Of a stretch of DNA of 64,000 bases, positions 34,131 to 45,195 are shown piece after piece. This DNA is from Ophiocordyceps camponoti-saundersi (nom. inval.) (Eukaryota; Ascomycota; Sordariomycetes; Hypocreales; Ophiocordycipitaceae). Each line of letters opens with the position of its first letter. Position 1 is the stretch's first letter. Position numbers and translations under genes: made by a program. Where the stretch lies: contig PDHQ01000008.1 of assembly GCA_003339415.1 (NCBI GenBank), forward strand, positions 62,001 through 126,000, given 5' to 3'. The notes under the pieces are model-generated. The model was not told the origin of the DNA. It was given only the letters and a program-made list of their open reading frames with translations, and ran no database searches.

Positions 34131-34917
34131 CTAAACAAAATAGGGCGTATTACAGCAAGGCAGTGCTGCCGCCAGCGGGAGTCGAAAAGGTCGATCCCAA
34201 AGGAAAGGGCTAACTGATAAGATCATCTCTGTTCCGCGGATAGCAGTGTCTTTTAATAGGGCCGAGGAGAGTAGAATGCGTAACGACGATAGGATCCATA
34301 GCCCTACATTGAGAAATGTTTGTTCAGGTGGGAGGAAACGGAAAGAAGAGACAGGAGAGAGGAGGAAAATACCTGCAATGCACTCTCCTAAATCCTCCTC
34401 CGTCATCCATGAATGGGCCTCGGCGAATGCCTTCTTCCAATCGGGTCGTCGGCACATCAACCAGCACCGGAAATTACTGTATGCTGTCAACTGTCTCGAA
34501 GTCTCGACATTTTAGAAGACGGGACTGTCCCCCTGGGGAGATTTCCTGCTCAACCAGCAACACGGCCAGAAAATGACTAGGCCGTCGGACGATTATTGCC
34601 ACAATGCGCGTGGGATCCTGGGAGTTGTCGAGGCGGATAAAGATGTCGTGCGACGGCATAGCCGCCAGTCGAATCTCAGCTTCCTGCTCTCACGTCAGTT
34701 TTGCTATCGTACGACAGCCGACATTTTTTTTTCTTACGTTCAGCGACATCGACTGAATGAAGCGGCGGTTTTCCTCATTGCTGCAGGGGACGTGCACCCA
34801 GAAGAAACCAGGCCGGTGCGCGATGACGCTGTTCGGGTGCGGCGGCATGTCGTACGACTTGAGACGACTGATACAAATGGTTGAACTATATCGTACGATA
34901 AACTGATTCTTGTTCAA
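34131..34917 (-). pseudogene. Repeated hypothetical family D, copy 1
   Basis: Upstream frame (34917-34690) has YDMPPHPNSVIAHRPGFFWV. The main frame (to 34474) has EAEIRLAAMPSHDIFIRL, then DNSQDPTRI and AIIVRRPSHFLAVLL. A further frame (34490-34131) reads TAYSNFRCWLMCRRPDWKKA. The middle part is matched at 39.4-39.66 kb by EAELQLAAQPSHDIVLRL and AIVVRRPSHFLGVL, in a different frame environment. Introns or frameshifts separate the parts. The conserved PSHDI and RRPSHFL suggest a real domain, not one I can name. Confidence 0.42.
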
Positions 34918-35634
34918 GATTTTTTTCAGTCGTCGTCGTCTTCGTCGTCAGGCCTGAAGAGGAAAGAAGAAGAAAGGAAGAAATGTCGTGACCAGTTCTA
35001 TTTCCCTGAGAGCCATATCTCTGCCGACTGATGCTGGCTCGAGCCGACCTTGGAAGTCGGTCTTTGGGGAATCTCCACCCGGTTCCAGTCCCAATTTGAC
35101 TTGGCGCGACAGCTCTTCAGATAGACATGTTGTACGGATTTCCCCTTCTCCTTTTGGTTTCGCACTCCTAAGGCGGCGCCATGGAAATTGAGGAGGCGAC
35201 AGAGTCAAATTCAAACAGTGTGATGACATCTCCAAACCGAAGCCGGCAAGATATCTTCGAATTCGTCAGACAAAGATGACAAGTTTCGCGCGAGAAGATA
35301 CTTACGTTGAACGAAAACAAAAAGTCACGACTGGTGAGACCTGCACACACCCGGTCGATGCTGTAAGTCGACACCGCAAGGATAATAATAATGATGCTGC
35401 TGTGGTGCTGCTGTGCTTGTTTCGATAGAATATCCATAGAGTCGAATAGAAAGGACATAAGATCCTTCTCTTTCTTGGTCGAAAGGGGCATCCCGAGGGC
35501 TGATTCTAGCCAGTCCTCAACCTTCGTTCATTATGGCGCAATTCCATGTCCAGAAAAGTAGGGTCAGGGAAGATTTGCGCTCGTCGATCCTGTCCCGTCA
35601 CGTTTAGGACCGAAAGCTCTCCTTGGGAGATCGA

Positions 35635-35905
35635 TCTCTATTGTTGGCGACATGACAGGCATTGGTAGACAGGATATCATCAATCGCTCCGGAGTGAATA
35701 GCTCGATAGAGGATGCTTGTCTGGCGTTATTTAGAGAACACCGAGGGGACGTCTGGTACGTCTGCGAGAACTGAGATGGGACCGAATTGACGGAGTTCTC
35801 CGATAAAGATATAAGCTGCCTCCGGTAGCTCAGATAGCGCTATAAGTGCCGATAGTTCGGACATTCGGCCGGCCTCATCGACGATAATAAGGTCGGCGTG
35901 CAGTT
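35635..35905 (-). pseudogene. SF1 helicase fragment (Walker B to motif IV) with stop
   Basis: Minus reading LIIVDEAGRMSELSALIAL, then AAYIFIGELRQFGPISVL, ADVPDVPSVFSK and a TAA, then RQTSILYRAIHSGAIDDIL. Other copies in the island have GDPRQFG and a Gln where this one has the stop, and ILDRAF where this one has ILYRAI. The changes are of C-to-T or G-to-A type in part. This is the only copy here that preserves the DEAG Walker B motif. Confidence 0.6.
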
Positions 35906-35909
35906 TGAA

Positions 35910-37270
35910 GCTATTTGCTAGTTTTCAAAAAGGCGACGGGTGTTGCGACGATCAGACTAGCTCGGCTGACAATGTCTTATATGACTTCCGCCATCCAAGC
36001 CTTGAATCTTGGTAGTCGTTATTGGAAGGTGTTAGGCTGCGTGTCCCTCTATTCAGCGACTTCCAGAATGTGGGCGTACTGGTCTTCGGTGCGGACGATT
36101 GCTTTGACAAGCTATAATGTCCATCATTCACCGAGACTTCGAGCAGTCTATCTCGGATGTTTCGCAATTCCAATCGGTATGTCTGATAACTCGTCTATCG
36201 GCAGCAGTGAGACATGCCGATTTCAAATTAGAGTGCATCTTGAGAGCCTCTGATTTTCGCAAGGTCCTCGACAGAGACTCTCCCAGGCCCGCTCATGGTA
36301 TCTACGGCCGCGGCGTTTCATGGCTGGAGACGTAAACTAGGATATATGGTCAGATTATTTCTTAGGTAGGAAAGAGAAAGGTACTACTTACGTCATAAAC
36401 GTCTGAGTCCGTCGTTTCGTAGGACGTACATCTCCCGTCCCCGTAACGACCGGGGGATGAGAGTACTTCCACCTCGTTGACGAAAGAATGAAGGCAGGAC
36501 TTGCAGGGCGTCCTTTGCAGCTTCGGCTCCGATGGTTTATTCGTAGAGGAATGGGTTTTTGAAAAAGTCCCGAAACTGCGTGCCCTTGGTCATATCAAGG
36601 CTATTCTTGGCCATCGTAAGAACGAAGTGGCCGGGAGAGAAGAGGTTGACGCGGCTGGCATGGCAAACGCGATATCGGTGTGTTGGAGAGCGATTGTTAG
36701 GTACTGTAGTAACGATACTAACGATGAGGGCTCGCTGCGTGCAGGGCATGTCTCTTCCCGTGTGTTTCAAGTCCGAGGATTCGTCTTTGGCGTGTTCAAG
36801 GTGTCCGCCCGCCATAGTGATGGTTTTGGTGGGAATAAAGGCTTTCAGAGGGGTAAGAATGCCTATGAAAGTCGAGAGACATGTTGCCGAAAATACTTGA
36901 GGACTTTTCGGTCTCGTCAGATATATCTGAAAGGCGATATCGTGGAATTTCACTGCTGGCCTTTGTCTAGACCGGCCAGTGAGGCGAGCGTCGCTTGGTG
37001 ATCTAATAACTGCAAGCTGACAGCCGAACCACTGTAAAGTATTCGAATCCCGGCGAGCCTCGCTATAGCCAAGAAGCTGAGCAGACAAGGATAGAAGAAC
37101 GGCCTTTCTCAGTTGCGTATTTAGTTCTCCAAGGAGTGCTCCAAGAAGTAGAGAGTTTTTTTGTGCGTGGAACATTCGTTGCCCGCGGGTGCTCCGGGGC
37201 GGCGGCCGACAAGGCGGCACAATCATCTGGCAGAAGCCAGGAACGAGTGCTGTTGAACGGCGTCGGTGCC
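35910..37270. other. Decayed island sequence, no supported gene
   Basis: Upstream continuation of the helicase relic (minus sense) is too decayed to follow. A 229-codon minus frame (37226-36537) is not convincingly coding, but it spans an intron-like segment (about 36722-36655, GTTAGT..CCAG) that resembles one at about 49106-49019, both containing CCGATATCGCGTTTGCCA. Confidence 0.35.
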
Positions 37271-37271
37271 C

Positions 37272-37900
37272 TCACAGCACGGTAAAATCATCGTCCTGCT
37301 TCTTGCAAGGGGGGCTGCCAGCGGATATCGAATGCCAGATATCCTGCCATCCATGACGCTGGATATCCTTAATGCGGACGAGGCGCCATAATAAAATGGA
37401 AGTAGACGAAGCGTGAGACTGGACGTTTGTCGTTGAGGAATACAAGTTCTTTTCCATCGAGCTCTTTAGCGGTATGTTCAACGGCCCATGGTGATTTAAA
37501 GATGTCGGAGGAAATGACATCTGTCCGCCATCGCGTGATGGGAGTTTTCGTCGTATCGACTGGGACAACTACGAGGTGATAGTTATCGAACCACCTCTCA
37601 ATTTGATTCGATAAGGGAAGTGCATTCCCTGCTCTTTGTAGTGATTCTCCCAACCGCAATCTTTCTGATCGAGTCTTGTCGAAAGGTTGCCAGGTCTTAT
37701 ATGACCATTCGCATGGTACAAAGCGGGACATTCGCCGAACCTGTAAGGAGTAGTAGGGCGACTATCGTTCCCATCATGGTTTCGGACAACGGGCTGTTCA
37801 GGAACAGCATGCCGGCAAAAGGAAAAATTATCTCGACTTTGGCCTCGGCAAACCTCGATTTCGGTGCTCCGAAACAAGATTGGCAACTGAGCAAGGACTA
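37272..37900 (-). pseudogene. HNH-nuclease-like fragment
   Basis: Parts in different frames read RFAEAKVEIIFPFAG, then GNALPLSNQIERWFDNYHL and RFVYFHFIMA, the order expected of a fungal HNH_2-type domain (HIIPF-like turn, then NALLL..xHxxFD). The His that should precede IIPF is Glu here and the frames are broken. Assignment is tentative. Confidence 0.3.
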
Positions 37901-37909
37901 GGCAGCAGG

Positions 37910-38200
37910 CTTGGCGGAGGCGGACCCGGCACGGTGTCGGCGGCCGGCTCAGCATCCGACTCGGCGGCGGGCTTGAGATTCAAGAAACCAACGTTTGCGG
38001 TCATGAACATCATTACTCCACGGCCAGACTCCTGCCCAGTGGCGACGATACGCCCCTTCCACGGTGACACCCACCACAGGCACCAGCCAGTTCCCGGGGT
38101 TCCAAGGTTCCGACATATTCATTGATCGAAAATGAAAACCGCGAGAAGGCAACGAATTAGAAAGGAAATATCCTTTCCATTTCTTCTGCGTCTCGGTCTT
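37910..38200 (-). other. Second-exon sequence of the cysteine-rich copy at 38.2 kb
   Basis: Minus reading from the acceptor at 38204 begins FKTETQKKWKGYFLSNS and stays open toward about 37,950. Other family members also begin this exon with F-x-T. The rest is not recognised. Confidence 0.3.
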
Positions 38201-38202
38201 GA

Positions 38203-38430
38203 ACTATATTCACAAAGTCAGCATACAACCAGTATCATTTTGCTTTCGTTACTCACATTGGTATAGTCCTGGCAATTTCTGTTGCGTCGCTGGCATATGC
38301 CGGTCTTAGGGTATTGATACATCCAATGCATCGATGTTCCTTGTCCTCATTGGGGTCCGACGCTTCTCCAACGCATTGGACGCAAGGCACATGGCGAGAA
38401 TTGACGGACGGACCCGTCTTGCGCAGCGTC
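38203..38430 (-). pseudogene. Cysteine-rich family copy (VPCVQCV type)
   Basis: SRHVPCVQCVGEASDPN is followed by KEHRCIGCINTL, then the frame reaches a GTGAGT donor at 38256; the 53-nt intron contains TGCTGACTTTGTGAATATAG. This gives C-x2-C-x14-C-x2-C. Intron position relative to the last cysteine differs from the CYDC copies. Confidence 0.48.
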
Positions 38431-39039
38431 GAAACAACGTCCGGCCGCCTGAACAACCTATCGTGAAATGAAAGGTCCAGTAGCCAACCCGCAGTCCAAA
38501 CTAACCCAGAGTATAGGGTCCCTGTTTGACCCCCTGTTGCTGCTGTAATGCCGTCCATGGATATTGCTCGCGCTTTCGAGACAGTGAGGAAAGCCTAGCT
38601 CAAGAATCTGCATGAGATTGAACATGGCGACTTCAGTCCGGTGGCTCTGGCTATTGTCTGTAATCCGTAATCGACGCAACAGCGGGATCGGTGATGTCGA
38701 AAGCCGTCGAAGGAGGCCGATGTAATCCGGGTTCTTGGCAATCTCGTGGCAGGATATGCTTGGCATTGGTAATCCAATCCCGATAGGATGTAGAGCCAGC
38801 TGGACGACAAAGGACTCAACAACATCATGTCAAAAGTTGTAAAACAGCACACGTCTGAAAGAGAAGTACCAAATCGTGGATCTGAGAGATGGCAGGTATC
38901 CGAGCCAGATAGCGTTAGTGAGTCCACTAGGGTCGGCCCCGAAGTTGTCGTCGTTATGGCAGCGGTGACAGGAGCTGGGGCTCGGGCATTTTCCCGCAAA
39001 CCGATCTGCGGGAAGCAGCAACGTACTCAGCAATCATTC

Positions 39040-39320
39040 TTAACGATGAGATCGAATGGCAGAAGAACTCGTCTCTTTCGCGAGGCAAGGTTCGTAACCG
39101 TTGCGGCCCGCCTGAAAGCATCCGATTGCGGTGGTCGAATTAGCTTTGACACATTCGACACACGATATCTTTCGCAATTTTATCGTCCTATTTTTCGTCG
39201 GCGTGACGGGGTCCCTGGCCTTCACTCCGGTAATAATGCAGTTATCCTCTGAGATTTTCTTTTCGGATATCGTAATAGTAAAAAACGCAAGGGAGGTGCG
39301 GAGGAGTCTGCGCATCACAG
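39040..39320 (-). pseudogene. Cysteine-rich copy, CVECV/GRNGYEPC subfamily
   Basis: The frame joins both halves of this subfamily: KLRKISCVECVKANSTTAIG, then CFQAGRNGYEPCLAKETSS. The cysteine spacing is C-x2-C-x10-C-x10-C. It links the PCxxCV-type fragments with the GYEPC-type fragments at 31.3 and 46.5 kb. The last cysteine of the ETSCEQ end is Ser here. Confidence 0.5.
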
Positions 39321-39399
39321 GTCAGTATATCCCGGTATGTCAAGAAGCGAGGGGATATATCTCACATTTCTTTGATATTTTTTTCCGATTTTTCTCTTA

Positions 39400-39660
39400 T
39401 TATCTCCACACGCAAGTTGCACATGCGCCATCGCCGTTCGTGCGACACATATCGAACGGATGAGGGTTCCTGGCATAGACGGCGCATGGCTCTGGCGCCA
39501 CGACTCCACGACTCGCCATCAAAACACCCAGAAAATGGCTTGGTCGTCGTACGACTATTGCAAACACGCGAGCCGGGTCCTGCGTCGTGTCGAGGCGTAG
39601 GACGATATCGTGGGACGGCTGTGCCGCCAACTGCAACTCCGCCTCCTGTTTTCAAATGAG
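39400..39660 (-). pseudogene. Repeated hypothetical family D, copy 2
   Basis: Matches the 34.5 kb copy: EAELQLAAQPSHDIVLRL, then DTTQDPARVFAIVVRRP and SHFLGVL. Nucleotide similarity is evident too (CGATATCGTG/CGACATCTTT block). After this the two copies diverge. Confidence 0.42.
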
Positions 39661-39664
39661 TTTC

Positions 39665-40770
39665 CCGTCGTACGAAGGCGGTCGTATGTACAGGCTTACC
39701 TTGGAAGGCCGAGGAGGAGGAGTGGCGGTCGTAGTACGAGGAAACATCTCTTTCCCCGGCGACGAAGTATGCAACACACCTTTTGACTTGTCTTTCAAAG
39801 GGCGTTCATCACTTCCCCCAAAGATAGGATCAACTGACGATTTGAAGGTGCTTCTTTATCGATGTCTCCCCCAAAACATGACGACCGAGTTGGGGATGTT
39901 CTCTTAACCAGGCATTATTGCCTGGCATCTGCAGAGACGTGAACAGGGGCAGCAATTGAAACACGTTCTGCTGGCAGAGGAATACGATGGCCATAATATG
40001 GTTCGCCGCAACGGTGTGAATAGTGGTGAGGGAAGGCGACGTCTCAGCCTGCTTTCCTGTGCCAAGCTTTTGTACAGCTGAGAATCATCAGTTTAGACTC
40101 GATTCATTTCAGAAAACCGGTCGAAACGCACCTCGATATGGTCGATGCGAAATTTTCGCAAGCACCATTCATTCTGTGCAGTGCCAGCAGAGCAGCCTCA
40201 GCACTTTTGTCTTGTGTTCTCCGTGCCATCTCTCATCACCTTCAAGCCTCGCATTTTTCTGAGGGAGAAAAAGTTTTGTTGTGCGAAGGTGTGTGTATTG
40301 CGTCTTGGCCGCAGGTCGGTCAGGGATAGTCTCCTCACTGGTGGCGGGTTGATCAGAGATCTATATATTGATCTCCGTTCTGGAGGCTTCGAATCGCTTG
40401 TAAAATTCTAACAAGGTTCTATTTAAACCTCCCGTCTAAAGAGGTGAAGCTGGTACCCAGCTGTTAGCTTCGTATATAGATTTGGCGGCTTCAGTTCAGG
40501 TGTAGACTTACTTCTTTACATATATTGACATAGCGGTCACAACGTTGGCCGAATCTCTCGCTTAGTATTCGACTTTTTCCAGGCTCACGTTCGTAGGGGT
40601 CGGTCATCTCTGATAAATAGCTGGATGATTCAAACTCTTCTCCGTAGGCAACTTCATGTCGAACATTCTGTCAGTATATGTGCGACGTGAGGCCGAAAAT
40701 TCATTGGTTGGGAACGCCAACACACATCATGTCGCCATAGTCCTCCGTCGCCAGCGTCGTTATCCGGAAG
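39665..40770. other. No recognised gene
   Basis: About 1.1 kb with short frames only. GAGGTCT/TAGCTTC sequence near 40470 (GTACCCAGCTGTTAGCTTCG) recurs near 45735 (GTATACAGCTGTTAGCTTCT), a minor repeat. Confidence 0.35.
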
Positions 40771-40814
40771 GTCATGGTCATAGCATCGACTCCCCACATA
40801 CCAGCTCCATCTGA

Positions 40815-41640
40815 TTGCTGTTAGGTACGCATCCAGGCACAAGTAGCCAAAGAATACTGGGCATCCGCAGCGTACGGAAGTGTCAAGGGCATGCCTACCC
40901 TTGTGTTTTCTCCCTTGGTATATCAGAGCATTGACTCCCGATGCAAGGTTCGTCTGGCTATTGTTAGGTATCCGGGCATAACCAGCCAAAGAGGATCGAA
41001 TCCCAGCGTGCCAAAGTGTCCATGGCATATCTGCAATGCCGTGCGGTTTCTTTCTTGATGTGTGTGGAGCATTGACTCCGGAAGCCAGGCCAATCTGGTT
41101 CAATGATATTGGGTATCCGGCCATAGGTAGCCAGAGGTGATCAGGTATCCCCGGCGTACTGAAGTGTCAAGGGCATACTTATTTGTGCATTTTCTTTCTC
41201 GATATGTTTGAAGTATCGACTCCTGACGCCTCATTCGTCTGGTCATTATTGTTAGGTATCCAGGCATAACCAGCTGAAGAGGATTGGATCCTAAGCGTAC
41301 CGAAGTGTCCATGACATATCTACCATGCCGTGCGGTTTCTTTCTTCGACGTGTTTGAAGTATTGGCTCCCGACGCCAGATTCTTCTGGTTATTGTTGTTA
41401 GGTATCCGGGCATAACCAGCCGAAGAGGATTAAACCCCCAGCGTACCGTAGTTTGCATAACATATCTACCATGCCGTGCATTTTCTTTCTCCTTGTGTTT
41501 GAAGCATTGACTCTCGACGCCCAGGTCGATCTGGTTGTTCCCAGGTCGATCTGGTTGTTGTTAGATATCCGGGCATAAGTACCCAAGGATGATGAAATCC
41601 CAGCGTAAGGGATCGTCAGCGACATACCAGCACGAAGATG
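40815..41640 (-). repeat. Minisatellite, about 144-bp units, five to six copies
   Basis: Unit starts (GTTAGGTATCCGGGCATAA or variants) lie near 40822, 40963, 41109, 41252, 41398 and 41560. Spacings are about 141, 146, 143, 146 and 162; the long one contains a 20-bp internal duplication (CCAGGTCGATCTGGTTGTT). Units share GCGTACCGAAGTGTC and GCCGTGCGGTTTCTTTCTT. The average unit is close to 48 codons and parts stay open on the minus strand, but length differences not divisible by three break the frame. Confidence 0.75.
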
Positions 41641-41844
41641 CGTGTGACCGTCTCCGAAGAACGGGTTGGCGACCGGCGCCACCCGGCTACCCTTTGCAAT
41701 GGCCTTGTCTTTCTTCATCATCTTCAAGGGTGCGTCGCGTTGGGCTGCCGCCTTTCACCATCCCGCTCAGTTTCATGCCGCAGCATGAACGATGTCAGAT
41801 GGATGGGCTTTGAAGAAAGTGCATTGCATGGCGAAGTGCATGTT

Positions 41845-42075
41845 GATAGAAGATGGTTGAGTTTATGAAGGAGTTTGGGAAGGGAAGATGGATGAGGAGG
41901 AATTTTGATGGTGGGAAGAGAGAAGAGAGAAGGAAAGGAAAATTGGTGGGTGGGAGAGGGAAGAGGGGAAAGGGTTTTATAGCCCTTCCCCCCCCCCCCC
42001 CCCCCGAAACCGCGTTTGCATAGATGCCTGTTGGCAGCTGGCAGAAGGCAGCTGGCAGCTCACGTGCCCGTTGCC
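41845..42075 (-). promoter_or_regulatory. Promoter-like module upstream of the minisatellite
   Basis: On the minus strand, in order: CACGTG (near 42060), GCTGCCAGCTGCC repeats, ATGCAAACGCGG, a G18 tract (41988-42005 as C on plus), GGGCTATAAAACCC, and a CT-rich leader before ATG codons near 41,845 and 41,775. The same order is seen at 59.0-59.16 kb. I infer a former RNA polymerase II promoter. Confidence 0.45.
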
Positions 42076-42140
42076 TGGTCACACGTCTTTTGTTTATCTC
42101 TTCGGGGTTCTTGGAGTCGAAAGTCCTTCATCTGATGATT

Positions 42141-44122
42141 CTACGGTTTTAGATTCCTCAAGGCTTTTCGATTTGCCCTTTTTCGGTCCATCTTCTCCCA
42201 CGACCGCGTATGGATGATGAAAGAAGTTAGCGATGCTGTACACACAAAGTAACTTATAAGAGGAGGCAGACGAGATGCGTTTTGCAAGCGTTGAAGAAAA
42301 TGAGCGAAGCAGAAATCAAGATGCTGAGCAGAGCCAGGAAGCGAACTGTATGGACCCATTTGGTGTTCCCAAAGCCCCCTCAAGGCAGGTGCCTTTTCAC
42401 TTAGCAGCTCTGAGATGCGTTGGTCGGCCGAAGAAGCATTCCACATGGTCATGATGCAAAAGGATGAGTGCCTTGCACCTCTGATAACGGAGCCATCGAC
42501 ATGGCATGACATCCATGAGACCCTTCCACTTTGTTTCCACAGCTTGAATGGACTATATGCAAAGCCGTAGAACTTTAACCCCTGAAGCATCGCCGGAGTG
42601 GCTCCATCGACGAGCTGGAGATCCGATGTCAGTTTTTACTACGGTATAGAACGAGTCGGGAAACATAGTCATGTCGGTGGAGGGCCTCTTTAGTTGGAGT
42701 GACGTTTGATTGAGTATTCTCGTCAGCTCGTTTCGAACCAACAAGATCATTCGTTCATTTTCCTCCATAGACGCCATCTGCCGAAGGCCTCGTTCTGTTT
42801 TCATCACGTTCTGGAATTCCGTGCGTTCGTAGGTAATGATTGCTCTTATCTCGCTCATTTATTATTCTCTCTGCTCGTTCATCTTGGTTCGCTGTTCGGC
42901 CAGTTGTCTGACTCTTTGTTCGTCTGTCATGGTTATAAGTGTTTCTATCTTGGCTCGTTGCTCGGTCATCAACGCATTCCAAGTCTCTCTCTCATACATG
43001 TTCATTCGCGGTAGCTATATAAATGATTTGAGCGGGTAGTGTCGGCTGCTCGGATATAGGTGGAATCGAGATCTGTGAAGCAGTGATCTGTGGAGTAGAA
43101 ACTATCTTTGCTGGAGCAGCTGGACCTGCGGAGTGGTAACCGGAATCTGTGGAGCAGGGATCTGCGGAGCAGGAATCTGCGGGGCAGGAACCGTCTTTGC
43201 TGGAGCAGGGGTCTTTGAAGCAGCAGGGATCTTTGAAGCAGTAACCGGGAGGGTGGAAGGAGTTTTTGTGCCCGGAGTCGTTTTCATCCATCCCTGGCAG
43301 GTGAAGCATCTTATGCTGGCCCCCGAACAGTCATAACTCGAGGTTGCCCTCCTGAACTTGACCTAAGCCGGGACCACGCCCGCGGCTGGGACCAAACCCG
43401 CGGTCCGAAGCCTCTAAATGGACGTGGCAACAGTGTCATCCGAGGAGTCCGACTCGGAGCTGTTATTGTCACAGCCGTTTTCCATTACAATGCAATTCCC
43501 ATCCATAGATAGAAGCTAACGTGACGGCGACTTCCGGGTTCCTGAACAGCATGACTTTTCCGGTAGTGAAGAGTGATGACACAGAGACATGTCCATGGCG
43601 GCTGCCGCGAGGAGTGAGCTTAATTTCAGACGTGAGAACTGCGTGGCGTCGAGCACGTCATTGTTGTCGTCGCTTCTGTCTTCGTCGATGCCGCTGCTAA
43701 CGATGATGGAACAAATGCTCGATTCTCAAACACGGGACCGCCTCGGCCACATCCCGTCAAACCACCGCAATCATCGCGTTGCACGTCTGAACCTCATTGT
43801 TTATGTCGTCCAGGGCAGACTCAAATGGTTGAATCAGGTTTGCCATCACCTCTTTACCTTTGGTTGACTTGATCTTCCTGCGACATTGCTGGGCTCGGAT
43901 AGATAGAGCCACTAGAAGCAGCCCCAGTTGTTCGAATTAGCTGACGATGGCATCAAATTCTGCACATAAGCGCTTGTATCCATGAAAAACGGCCAAAGCT
44001 TCTCCGGAAGCTTGGTCTCGATGCACATCGCTCCTCGTCTGTGTTTTCTTGGATTTCTTGCCACTCCCCGAGCTTGCGGCCTGTTGGGATGGTGGAAGGG
44101 TCTTAGGCGGCCGCGGAGGCAT
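42141..44122 (-). pseudogene. Long decayed gene with coiled coil and PAPQI repeats
   Basis: Consecutive minus-strand pieces look like one locus. It opens MPPRPPKTLPPSQQAASSG with SGKKSKKTQ (44122). Then EVMANLIQPFESALDDINNE, then CIVMENGCDNNSSESDSSDD (near 43,460), matched at 56.3 kb. Then RCFTCQGWMK and the Pro repeat VPAPQIPAPQIPAPQIPV (43287-43102). Then a coiled coil with MTEQRAKIETLITMTDEQR and MNEQRE (about 43010-42860), two stops, and a second helical frame MSEIRAIITYERTEFQNVM (42858-42553). Function unknown; stops and frame changes indicate a pseudogene. Confidence 0.4.
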
Positions 44123-44366
44123 TTGAGAGGAGAAAAAAAGGCAAAATAGTGTAGGCAGGCTATTAAGACATTCGAGAAATAAGGGTGCACGATGGTGCGG
44201 GTGGTGTATAATACGTGGTTAGTTAGGGAAGTGATGCCGTGACGAGGTGGAGGAAAGCGAGGCACGAAGAAGGAAAAGGGCGCACATAGAGGAAGAAAGC
44301 GATATAATCGCACTTAGAGCTTTCTCAGGGCAGCTAGCTTAGCAGGCGGCTGCTAGCTATTAAGCC
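44123..44366. other. Leader-like region of the 42-44 kb locus
   Basis: Between the copia integrase relic and the ATG at 44122. It is short and shows no TATA box of note; GTATAATACG lies near 44205 on plus. Confidence 0.3.
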
Positions 44367-45030
44367 TCAGATGCTCCGGTCGGTTATAGCATCTCTTGAA
44401 TAAGTCTTTATGGAATAATAGGTTCTGGGCTCCCTTGATGATTGAGTGGTCAATATGTCGTAACGTCCAAGAGGACCTAGCTCAAATGGTCCAACCCATG
44501 TTGGCTTGAGCTTCCTGATGCTTCTATTAATGGCCAGATACACCCACATGCCGGGTTCTAATCGTGACTGGTCTCTCTTGTCAAGGGCATGAATTGCGGC
44601 ATCTATCAATGTACGGCCGGCCCGTTCGGCGCGGCCATTCTGAGCAGGCGTGTAGGGCGCACAGGTTCGAAGAACAAAGCTCTCGTCGGCGGCCCAAGCC
44701 CTGATCTTGTGTCGTGTGAATTCGAGAGCGTTGTCAAAAGCCATGACTTGAACGTGGCATCCGCCAGCCGTGGCATCAACACTCCTTTTCCAGGCTTTGA
44801 GTCTCTCAAAAGCCTCATCGCGGGTCTTTGTGAAAAGAACCCAATGGTAATTCGTATAGGCATCAATGCCGTGCAATGTGTAGCGATAGCCCTCATGGGC
44901 AGTCGGCGAGTGTTGAATGAAGTCCCAGAATATGTATTGGAGGAAGCTTGTAGGGGAAATAGAGGGGTCTCTGCTGATCACAGCATCGGCTTTCCCCAGT
45001 TGGCACGCCCGGCAATGGGGGTGTTCTTCA
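44367..45030 (-). pseudogene. Ty1/copia-type integrase fragment
   Basis: Starts with the end of the gag-pre-integrase zinc motif (HCRACQLGKA), then the integrase core: FWDF (first Asp), VMAFDNALEF (second Asp) and APYTPAQNGRAERAGRTL (catalytic Glu), the usual D-D-E order of Ty1/copia. The frame continues through MWVYLAINRSIRKLKP and TWVGPFELG, a C-terminal GPF-like segment. It ends at 44367. Protease, reverse transcriptase and LTRs are not found next to it, so it is a relic. Confidence 0.72.
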
Positions 45031-45195
45031 ATCTTTCACCCCATTCGAACAGTAGGACGTCGTTTTCATCTATGGCCCTGATCTTTTCCAACTCATGACG
45101 TTTCTTCGTTGCTTTCTCCTTGTCCCGTTCTAGATGCAATTTGCACAACTTATTCCGGATAGTCCTTCGATAGAAACACACTCGTGGAAAGGCGT

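Noticed and set aside
40815..41640. CRISPR array
   Set aside because: Units are about 144 bp, contiguous and diverged along their whole length with no unique spacers, and the genome is eukaryotic.
43937..44035. Copia-like words (LPEKLWPFFMDTSAYVQN) in one minus frame
   Set aside because: Another frame at the same place opens with a proper ATG (44122) and continues coherently beyond; the copia-like reading is probably a frame coincidence, or at best unproven.
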